Shown: piece by piece, positions 1 to 10,100 of the stretch
Numbering within the stretch: position 1 is the stretch's first letter
Layout of the letters: every line of letters starts with the position of its first letter
NCBI GenBank assembly: GCA_946902875.1
Contig: OX336345.1
Location: forward strand, 11,067,395-11,131,394
Direction of reading: 5' to 3'
DNA: 64,000 nt
Source of the DNA: Nematopogon swammerdamellus
Lineage: Eukaryota; Arthropoda; Insecta; Lepidoptera; Adelidae
Notes under the pieces: model-generated
Seen by the model: the letters and a program-made list of their open reading frames with translations, nothing else
What the model was told of the DNA's origin: nothing
Databases searched by the model: none
Program-made: the position numbers and the translations under genes

Positions 1-107
1 CCGTGGTACCCGTATAACCATGGACCAAGCCATGGACCCCGTAACCGACGAGCATGCATGAAGAACATTATGAGAATGGAAGAGACGGTAGAGTTGTGTC
101 AGGACCG

Positions 108-425
108 TTTTTTTTTTATGGAAACTGACACGCTTGGCTTCATCACCTTCAATATCCGTGATGTCAGCCCATAACACCGGGTGAACTATAAAAAACAAAC
201 CAAATCAAAACAAACGTGCAGCTCGCACAACATAATTTTATGGCTTAGTGAAAGGAGATTCCCTTCACTAAGCCATAAAACTTTATTATGCGAACTGCAC
301 GTTTGTTTTGATTTGAGAATAGGTGCCATTATGTCAGTGCTTCCCTTCATTTCATGTCGGCTACATTGAACTGGACGGAAAACACGAACTATTTACATAG
401 CCGTTTCGATTCGACCAACGTTTGA
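108..425 (-). repeat. SINE copy, truncated, split by a hairpin MITE
   Basis: Starts with a poly-T run on the + strand (the poly-A tail of a minus-strand element) followed by the body shared with the copies at 5199, 20968, 21363, 27091, 61111 and 61540 ('gatgtcagcccataacac', 'gtcagtgcttcccttc'). The tRNA/5S-like head is missing from this copy. The body is interrupted after 'gtgaac' by the element at 189-319 and resumes with 'ggtgcc'. Confidence 0.75.
189..319. mobile_element. Hairpin MITE with TA target duplication, inside a SINE
   Basis: Nearly the whole 131 bp is one inverted repeat: the left arm (about 198-250) pairs with the right arm (about 268-317), leaving a short loop. The element is flanked by TA (187-188 and 320-321). 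Uninterrupted SINE copies elsewhere in the window read straight through 'gtgaactaggtgcc', so the boundary is fixed by comparison. TA duplication and hairpin form suggest a Tc1/mariner-mobilised MITE; no coding capacity. Confidence 0.75.
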
Positions 426-825
426 CAAAATCGTGGCACGTAGAGATCCGATCCGTCTCTGCCTACCCCACCCGGGAAACAGGCGTGACGCTATGTATGT
501 ATGTAGGTATGGTATGCTCGTCATTCTGAAGGACCTTTGTTTGACCTAGGTAATAATAGATCCAAAGATTCGAGAAACGAAAATGACATAGGTAGGTAGG
601 TACTTAAGTAGTTAAATTATGGCAGGTAGGTACCAACTTTTAATAATAGAATAGGCCAACCGCATAGGCGGGATGACATTTTCGTTAGTTTCTCGGAGCT
701 ACTTATGTAGGTTTTCTATCTTTTCGCATTTTACGCATTCATATTTCGTTCAAAATCTACGGGAAACTCAATTACTTACCCGAATGTTCAAAAACAATTC
801 AAAATTTCCCCTTATTATCCTATCC
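426..825. other. No gene seen
   Basis: AT-rich sequence with short runs of the 'gtag/taggt' type. No open frame, splice-supported exon or repeat boundary could be supported. Confidence 0.5.
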
Positions 826-2036
826 CAGAGGTGGTTCCCCGGGTGAAGCAAGTGAAGCACCGCCTCACTTAATTATCTTGAAGGTAAAGAAAGAAAAACA
901 TTTCAAAATATCATGAAAGAAAATTTTAAAAAGTCTATATCCGATCCGAGCTGATCACAACATTAGCGCGGCGGAGCGGCGCGGAGGAGCGGAGGCGAGG
1001 AGGCGGCGTGCGGCGCGCGGAGCTGGTGCGAGGGGGGTCTTTAGAGGCAACACGCGCGATGAAATACGCCAAAGATGTGTTAGTGCATACAATACACATG
1101 ACTTGTCCACGCGCGTGTGTTGGCGCAAATGCCGACATCACCAACACAGCACGCACACGCACACAGACGTGATGTGTCACGTGCGGCATGGCATATGGTG
1201 ACTCACCTCCGGCACCGGACCGCTTAAGTTGATATCGCTTCACCAAGCGTAAAGACAACAATTTGACCTTGAAGTCTTTAGATGTAGGGAGCAACTGAGG
1301 CTCTGATAAATGCCGCCGAATGAGACACCTATATCCAACCAAAAGAATGCAGAGCGAGATGAGGAGATTCACGTTTTCTAGTGTTGCCAAGTCGGGTTGT
1401 TTTACCTCCGAAGTTGGGATGTTTTTTATTAACATTAATGATAGATAGTGAATTTTCTTGGTCAGGCTCGGGATGGTCTAGATATTATGTATTTTAAATA
1501 AGTACTTATTCGTTTTGTTAGAACACACAAGGCTGCAAAGTGGCACAATTATGCCCGAAACTTACTAGTAAAAGTAATATTTTTAATATTAGTAAGAGTA
1601 ATTTAAAAGATAAATAAATACGGAAATAGTCATTATCAATAATAATGGTAGGAATAAATAAACCACTGATTGAATTTAAATATAACACATAAGGTGTGAC
1701 CAATAAATACTGTAGAGGAAAATTGTTCTATTTAATAGAAGTAATAGTACTTTTACTTTATCGAAAACCCCTACTAAATTGTGTGACTGACTTGACTTAG
1801 AAGTATTTTTAGCAGAGACTAACGTTATTTATTTGAATTCAATAACTATTTCATTTCATCAGGGAGGTCTCGCTCGGTTAGCGTAGGCAACACTCGTTAA
1901 CGGACTCGTAAAAGTATTGGAACATTTCGGGCGCTTACTCGCTTTGATTTCATTAGCGAACGCCGGCGGCGGCATACCGTGCAGTTTTATTGGTTGTGAT
2001 TAACCTGATGGCGAAAGTCGCATTACTTAACGTCAG

Positions 2037-2100
2037 TTTCATAGCTCAATGGCATATGCTTTGCTTTTCAATCCAGTAACGTGGGTTCGAATCTCACTTT
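2037..2100 (+). repeat. tRNA-like SINE head fragment
   Basis: The order 'tagctcaatgg' (A-box-like) then 'gggttcgaatctc' (B-box-like) about 40 bp later resembles a tRNA-derived RNA polymerase III promoter. The 5' half does not form a proper acceptor stem, so it is read as a SINE head rather than a functional tRNA. Confidence 0.45.
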
Positions 2101-2209
2101 TGCGAATTCTTTTTCTTTTGTTTTTAGGGTTCCTTTTTTTTTTTATTGACAGCGCGACATATGGTGCCGAGCCACCCATAAGGTGTCTAACGACGCCCAT
2201 GGGCATTCG

Positions 2210-2905
2210 GTCGTATGCGGGAGTTGCGAATGCCATGCCGGCCTGACAGGTGCCCATTCACGCCCCTCTTCAAGGACCCGAGACTGTACTTTGGGGGAAA
2301 TATATGGGCAGGGAGAGCGTTCCAGAGTTTACCGGTTCTGTAGAGGAAAGATCTGCAGAATCGATTGGTACGTATCCGCCGTAAGTCCAGCGTGTAGGGA
2401 TGCAATCCCTGCCCAGTGTGCGTGGTGTGAAGGTGGAAAGGGGACGGCGGGATCGTATTAAACAGCTCCTTCGAGCACTCCCCATGGAATACGCGATAGA
2501 ACACACTTAGGGAGCCGACATCCCTACGGTGTTGCAGTGGTTCTAGATCGCAGGACACTTCGGGGTCACCCACTAGTCGCACGGCTCGACGCTGGATTGA
2601 GTACAGAGGCGCAAGCTGGTATTTTGCAGAGCCATCCCACAGGTGCGATCAGTACTCCAAGCAGGACCTGATCTGCGATTTATACAGAAGCAGCTTTTGG
2701 TCCGTCGTGAAGTACCGTCGCACCTTATTGAGTACGCCCAGCTTTTTAGAAGCCAGCTTTCCCCTCAATATGGCGACGAAAGTTCAGGTCGTGCGACAGT
2801 TCGACTCCGAGTACCCCGAGGTGTTCGCTTAATTTAAGCGACGTGCCTTGGAATGAAGGAGCCGGTGTGGACGCCGCTCTCTTCGCACTGAACGCGCAAA
2901 CTTGT
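2210..2905 (-). pseudogene. Non-LTR retrotransposon reverse transcriptase, C-terminal fragment
   Basis: Read on the minus strand, the frame gives the region after the catalytic palm of a non-LTR (CR1/Jockey-like) reverse transcriptase: a segment with LASKKLGVLNKVRRYF and LLLYKSQIRSC, then YSIQRRAVRLVGDP, then RTNRFCRSFLYRTGKLWNALP near the end. One in-frame TGA interrupts it at the position where family members usually have Cys (EYCSHLW). Fragments of the same frame occur at 5105-5198 and 6500-7790 on the + strand. It is a dead, 5'-truncated copy; the clade assignment is uncertain. Confidence 0.75.
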
Positions 2906-2909
2906 GTCC

Positions 2910-2949
2910 TTATCCGGTACGGGACCCTATTACTAAGCCTACGCCGTCT

Positions 2950-2980
<31 letters not shown>

Positions 2981-3315
2981 CGTCCGTCCGTTTGTGCGGG
3001 GGCTGTATCTCTTGAACTGTAATTGGTAGCTCGTTGAAATTTTCACAGAAAATGTGTTATTATGACCGATATAACAACAAATAATAAAAATAAGAAAAAG
3101 TAAAAAATTCACGGGGGTTCCCATAGAAGAAACCAAAAAGTGTATGCGCGCGCGCCATCTACGGAATAGATTATGAAGCATTTTCTAATCGTGACTAAAC
3201 TAATATGAAGCATTTCATAACACGCCATCTAGATGGCGTGAGTGGCGTTGGCCGTGACATGGCGATACGGAACCCTCGGTGCGCGAGTTCGACTCGCATT
3301 GGCCGGTTTTTTATT
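2910..3315 (+). repeat. Dispersed lepidopteran repeat with (TCTG)/(TCCG) tract
   Basis: Contains 'ttactaagcctacgccg', a degenerate TCTG/TCCG tandem tract (2947-2993), 'gaaattttcacagaaaatgtg' like sequence, and the closing 'tcggtgcgcgagttcgactcgc'. The same modules recur at 26783-27090 and 27552-27663 (minus strand) and 48365-48760 (+ strand). Probably the 3' part of a non-LTR element; no coding frame seen. Confidence 0.6.
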
Positions 3316-3536
3316 ATCTATTAAGTGTTATTAGCATATTAAATAGGTTTGGGTTCTTTTTATAGCCACATAAAAACTAGATTTTCGATAGTACTTTTTT
3401 GTTGTATTGTTAGGGCCAAAAAAAATTTGGTTTAGGTTTTTCAATTCATCATAAAGTAATAGCAAGATAATATGTGGGTGGATTTTTAGTCGCCTCACTA
3501 AGATTTATTGGTCAAAGCCGCCACTGCTGTCTAGAC

Positions 3537-4192
3537 GGTTTCATGTACATACGCAGCTATGTATCTATCTACCTATTGTGCACTTACTATATTATATAAT
3601 TATATTCTTGTTATATATTGTTTTATACATTGTATTATACATACCTATTATCTACTCAAATTGAAAAAAAGCGCCGCCGCCGTCGGTCGTCGTCATCGTC
3701 TCCATCCATGATCCATCTAGTACGTACATGCCTATGTATGTACTAACTAGCTAGGGGGGGTAGCTGGATGGAGGGCGTGAACGTGAACGAAGCGGCCGCA
3801 CCGAACGGACGCTGCTGAAATTGCTGAATTCACTCATTCGCATCGCGCCCGTCGCCAGAGGCGGTTGGTTGGATCGCCATTCACCACCACTATCTTCACT
3901 CTATAGCAGTGTTTGTCGATAAACTCCATTCGATATAAATATCGTAAGGCGAAGTGTGTATTCGCAAACTAACTGGCAACATTTTATCCCCGCTTGTGGT
4001 CTGTCACTTCTGCAATTTCATTCATTTCCTTCCTCGCACAATCTGAAATTTCCTCCCACACACGGCGTTTTCTTTCTTGTATCCAGATAGTAATTTCGTG
4101 ATTTGTTGTTTTGTTTGGGTGCGCGGCGAACGGATGCGGAGCGGCGGCAGATAAAGAGACGGGTGTGCAGTTGTAGCTACTAGGCCGACAGA
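3537..4192 (+). promoter_or_regulatory. Upstream region and 5' UTR of the ICAD-like gene
   Basis: The 650 bp before the start codon become GC-richer toward the gene (for example 4115-4160). No TATA box at a convincing distance was seen, and the transcription start cannot be placed. The assignment rests only on position. Confidence 0.35.
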
Positions 4193-7100
4193 ATGGAGGA
4201 GGAGATGGGCGGTAATAAACCGTACAAGATCTGCGATGTGAACCGCGACAAGCGCAAGGGCGTAGTAGCGGGGTCGCTGCGCGATCTGCTCGACAAGGTT
4301 CCGGACAAGCTGGCGCTGCCGGCGGAGCGGCTGACGGTGGCGCTCGAGTCGGACGGCACGGAGGTGGACGACGAGGAGTACTTCTCGACGCTGGAGCCGG
4401 ACACCTCGCTGATGGTGCTACACGGCGAGGAGCGCTGGACGCCGGACGCGCCGCGCTGCCGCGTGTCGCTCGACGAGCCGGACGACGTGGTGAGCGAGCG
4501 CGGGCAGGTGGCGAGCCTGGTGGGCCGGCTGCAGCACAACGTGTGCCGCATCTCGCTGCTGGGCGGCCAGGATCTCGAGCTGCTCTCCGACATGGACCCC
4601 GATAGCCTGGCCGACATCGTCTCCGACCGCGACAACAAGATCTTCCTCGAGCAGATCAAGGAGGCTTCTGGCCGGTTAGTTGGCCCCTCCCTTTCCTTTT
4701 TAAATTACCTTCCTTATTACCTAGTTATTTTATTAGTTAGTTTAATCAGGTATTTCAAGTAAAGATGATAATTATAGTGAAGATTACTCCTTTGGACAGT
4801 GAAAAAAAAAACATAATTGCAACATTTAACATTAAATGTTAAATTTTGCAATTTAGAAGCTCTGTTTCAATGAAAATTTTTCATTGAAACAGAGCTTCTA
4901 CATTTTACTCTTGGAGCAGTTTGATAGGTAAATCATTTACACAATTTCTACTCTTCTCTTTCTTGACCAGCGCTCTCCCATAACATACTAATGTATCCAT
5001 AGCCCTAGAAGTCTTTTGGAAATGTCAGTGTGCAAACTGCAGTGTTCACTTTTTGCTTTACTTGTGGGACGGGTCAGCTAAACACTAACGTGCGCTGCTA
5101 GAAACAGTTCAGCGTTGCGCCATGCGACTGGTTAGTCGTGAGCCTGAGGTGTTCCATGATTTAGAACCAAGCACTGCAACTTCTTGGGGAAGCTTTTTCA
5201 TGGAAACTGACATGGTTGGCTACATCAACTACAACACCCGTGATACCGTCAGCCAGTGGCCGCTGGTCCTAAAACGTGTTCGTGCGCCGCACTACCATAC
5301 CACGAGAAGTCTTCACTTCACTCAAATTAAATAATATCTTACAAAATACCTACATTAAAACCATAAAGATCGTACTCCAAATAAATACGAATATGAATTC
5401 AACCTTATTTTATAGACCACAAGGCACGTTTTTGCGAGTAAACCCGTGCCATCGCTTCGCTAGCGCGCCCCGTGCGGAATCGAAAAAGCACGCGGGTCTC
5501 CCATACTGAATGTATGGGAATCGGCAAAACACCACTGGCGCGTGAGACAAAAGATACTTCATTGAAACAGTGTGGGCCGAAATGGAGTTTTGCGTGCGCC
5601 AAACAAGGACGCTATATCGTAAATAGCCACGCGTGTGTGATGTCACATACCCGTTAGCGGGTGAATATTTAAAATGGGATATGGTTAGGTTTTGTGCTTT
5701 CTGTCACGTGATACTGTGAATTAAGTGGTGCCGATATTTGCCTAAGCGTTGGTTAAAGGTAAGGCTTTACAATCAGGTTATCCCGGGTTCAATTCCTACT
5801 TTTCAAATGCTTTTATTTTTATATATATTTTTAAAGTATTTTTGGGACATTACTGCTGTTTTCTTTTTGAAAGCTATGTTGTGGTCTATTATGGGTGTGT
5901 TCATAAAGGTACTAAAAATTAGTTAAAAAACGTGTTTGAATTGTTTTTCTTGTTTTTTGCAACTCATTGAGTGTCTTGAGAATATTCATACTAGGTAAGT
6001 CCTTACCTATAATAAAATCCAACGTCTCCTTTCTGTCTGAGTGTCTGTCTGTCCGCTTATAACTCGAGAACCACTGAACCGATTTTAATAAAACAAAATT
6101 CTACGGATAGCTTGATTCTTCCCATCAACTATAGGCTACTTACTATTACGCTAAATAGCTTATGAGGTTAGCAGTGAAGTGAAATATGAGAGCGGGCGGA
6201 GCCGCGGGCACAGCTTGTACATAATAAAATGCAGGTGTTTAAAAAATTCGGAAGTCGCGATCTTAAAATAACATTGGGAATGTGTTGGAAAATTTGGTAT
6301 TTAAGTAGGTAAGCGCACTACCGGTCACTGAAGTCACCAGCCGCCACTGCCGTCAGCCCATAACACCTTGGTGAACTAGGTACCACATCATATATCCTTT
6401 GGTCGTGCCGGATACACTGAACTGGAAGGAAAACACCCACTACAACTGACTCATTATTCAGAATGGTGATATCAACTCGGGCAGGTTAAACCCTACTACG
6501 TCGTCTCCCAAAGTGTGCTCTATTGCCTATTTCGTGGGGAGTATTCAATGGAGCTGATTAATACTCCGCTGTCTCCATTCCTGCACCCCGGACTAGGCAT
6601 ACTGGGCAGGGAATGCAGCCCTACACAATTGACCTACCACGACATAATAGTTGGTTCTATAGGTAATTTTGTCACAGACCCGGAAATATTTGGAATCAGT
6701 GGCGGCTGGCCCTTAAGTGCGCTCGTGCGCCGCACTACCACAAAACATAGCGCCTTCACCCGAAAGAAATAAATAAATTAAAATATTAAACATTCTCCAT
6801 GATTCTCACCGATCGAAGTAAAAATATCAAACTGAATTCGTTCCTATTTTCTAGACAACAAGGCCCGATTTTGCTGTACGTAATACGTACTACATACTAC
6901 GTATCGCCGCCGAGCTCGCCGCCGAGTGCATTACAAAACACCGCGAACGTGTACTATGAGAAAATATCAAACGCCGCTGCCCCGCGCTGCCCCGCCGCGT
7001 GAAACAAAACACTCTTCATACGATTATGTGTGGAACAAGGTTGCATTCTGCGTGTGACACACGACGAAAAAAGAGGGACAGTGTATTGTGTATAGACGCG

Positions 7101-10100
7101 CGTGCGACACGTCGCGGGCGATTCGTTCTGCTTGAGTCCGTCTGCCTAGAGTCAGCGCGCTGTCATGTGATGTCACATACCCGTTAGCGCGCGAATATTT
7201 AAAATGGAATATGGTTAGGTTTTGTGCTTTCTGTCACGTGATACTGTGAATTAAGTGGTGCCGATATTTGCCTAAGCGTTTGTTAAAGGTAAGGCTTTAC
7301 AATCACGCGATCCCGGTTTCAATTCCTACTTTTCAAATGCTTTTATTTTTATATATTTGAAGTATTTTTGGGACATTACTACTGTTTTCTTTTTTAAAGC
7401 TGCGGTAGTGTTGTGGTCTATGGGTGTGTTCATAAAGGTACTAAAAATGAGTTAAAAAACTTGTTTGGATTTTTTCTTGTTTTTTTGCAACTCATTGAGT
7501 ATCTTAAGAATATTCATACTAGGTACGTGCTTAATAAAACGCAGGCGTTTAAAAAATTCGTAAGTCCCGATCTTAAAATAACATGACGGGAATGTGTTGG
7601 GAAATTTGGTATTTAAGTACCTAGGTACTTAGCGCACTGCCGGTCACTTAAGTCACCAGCCGCCACTGTTTGGAATGCACTCCTTGTCTATAAATTTCCT
7701 GAGTGTGAAAGGCTCCTGTCACGCCGGCTAGTCCAGTCGCAGTCCCTATGCATCACAGAATGTCCATGGGCATCATTAGACAGCGATTAGTAAGATGTAC
7801 CTAGGTATATCTGGTTTAGGAGAAGCCCAACAAATGGATTCATTCGATATGTGTATTCATCAGTACAGCAAAGCCCCGCTTTACCCAATCGGTCCATGAT
7901 TGGCTGAACCCAGAAACACTGCTTCTCTTGCATAGGTACTATCATTTTGACGAATTAGCGGGGTTCACTGGATTCATGGCAGAAAAAATAAACATAAAAT
8001 GCATAACTTTATGGAATGGTTTTTAATTTTTTTCTATAACTACCATTACTTCATTGTGGTGTCGGTGTGGGATCGGGCATACATCCTGCATTTTTTCTGA
8101 GATATTAGTTCCATCTTTCAACTGCTGTATCTCGGTAAGTATTGGGTCAACAAATTATTTTCACCAATGAAAATTTATGGAAATTTAATGCTCTACAACT
8201 TTGTACACCATGCGTATGTACTACTTCTAACTTCGAAAAACGCATGGTTTAGAACAGCGGTTCTCAAACTTTTTTGGTGACGGAGCCTTTTTGGAAAGCG
8301 AAATATTTGATGGAGCCCTAAAATAAACAAAAATTCACTTTTGTGCATTCTTTATTAATAATACAATGTAACAGTTATGTACTTATATAATATTATAATA
8401 ATAAAAGAGAAAAACAATAGGAGTGAAAAAGAGAAGAAGTGATATCTGCGCAGCCGAGCTGAATCGAGCCAGAGAGTGTATTTAAAATTTTTTTTCTCGT
8501 ATTCTCGCGGAGCCCCCTCAGAGGGTCCGCGGAACCCTAGGGCTCCGCGGAGCACACTTTGAGTATGGCTGATTTAGAAGATATTGGCTAAAAATCTAAA
8601 AAAAAGCCCCCAACATTTTTTATGACCTACTAATATATTTTACCTGAACTAATATTGGCTCACTCAGCCACTAGGAACTACAATGCATTGCCCATCGTTT
8701 TTTTTTGAGTTCCTTTCGCAGTGGTGTTCGACATTATGGGGATTTTCGTACTTATAACCGGTATTCACAGCATTCCACAAAGACACGGACTTCCTTGTTT
8801 CTCCATTTTATACGCTCGAGAAGTTCATAATAATAGCCTGAAAACAAACAACAGACAGGATCAGCAATTCAGCAATAAAAGTTGATCGACTGAGAAGCGG
8901 ACCTACTCCATATACTGTTGGAATGTGCCCGGAACCGAGAACTGAGGCAGAAGCTATTGAAAGACTTAAGAACTGACAGACTCAACCTGTTTTTTAAAGT
9001 ATGTGAAGCCTTGGGACGAGCTCAGGGGAAAAAGTTTAAATCCATAGTACAGTAGAGCCGCGCTAGCACAGATTACTTAATAGTTACTTCGTAACAGATA
9101 AATCACTCCATAGAAAATGTTCCCACCTTCGGGCTTTAATAGCCTACTCTTTCACAACGCCAATCGCTGCGTGCGAAAATGTACCTTAACGATCGAGTGT
9201 AAAGTGGTTATTGCTTTGCAGCTGCGCGCAGTTGCGTGGGCGAGCGTCTATGTATACTTCGCGCGGCAGACAAATTTGTACTGAAAAAGACCGCCGGCGG
9301 CCCGTCGGGCGGTAGGTAGTTAGCGCGCGCAAGTACATAGAGTGCGTGAGGCCTGGCGCTAGTCTGAACCCTGCCTAATCCGTTGATCGCGGTAATCCGA
9401 ACGATCGGAAATTCCCAAATTCCCTCGCACCGCGACATTGCCTCATTGGTTCGCCGGCACTCGTAAGTACTCTGGAATGTTCCGCGTAACAAGAGTTTAT
9501 AGTAAACACAATCATGGCATCACAATCAAGTCGTAAACATGTAACATTGACTTTACGTGACAAATATGAAGTGATTCAAATGTTAGATCGAGGAGTAAGT
9601 TATCCAAACATTGCAAAGAAATTCGGGATTGGGTAAACGACTGTGGCTGACATCAAAGAAGAAACCAAAAATTGCCAAATCAAAGTAAAAGTCTAGATAT
9701 TCTTGTTCCAAAGTAGTATGTAGAAGGAAATATGAAGGACATATTTACAATATTTGTTACTTTTTTTCATATGAATTACGATCGAAGATGGCTAAAATAA
9801 ATAAGACCCAAAAAAAAATTTTTTCTTTTTTTTCATAGAATATGTCTCATACTACAGGGTGTCCAAAGTGTGATGTGGAATATCGAAGGATCGTGATATG
9901 TATCGTGTGTAAAGTGCAGTGATGAAGGAATTTTTTTTTAATCTCAATTATTTCCAATTTTGCCATTTTCTAACAAAGTAAATGCATACGATAGTGTGAG
10001 CGCGCTCTATGCTTCTGCTCGGCCGCGTAGGGCTATGCGAGGGACGCGGCGCGAGGCGCGCGGTTCGCGATCGCGAGGCGTGAGATGCGCGGGCGCGGGG

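Larger units (their letters stand above)
826..3536. mobile_element. hAT-like element, old and filled with other insertions
   Basis: The left end 'cagaggtggttcccc' and the right end, read on the minus strand as 'cagtggcggctttgacc', match the two ends of the small hAT MITE at 56345-56561, including the shared stretch 'cctcacttaattatcttg' near the left end. The two ends therefore probably belong to one element of about 2.7 kb. No 8-bp target duplication remains. The interior holds a GC-rich stretch (about 965-1040), a tRNA-like segment at 2037-2100, and a non-LTR fragment. An open frame of 166 codons on the minus strand (935-1435) is not recognisable and is GC-biased at one end. Confidence 0.5.

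Noticed and set aside
935..1435. 166-codon minus-strand open frame
   Set aside because: No recognisable domain; its C-terminal part is a GC-rich Arg/Ser/Pro stretch, and it lies inside a transposon remnant.
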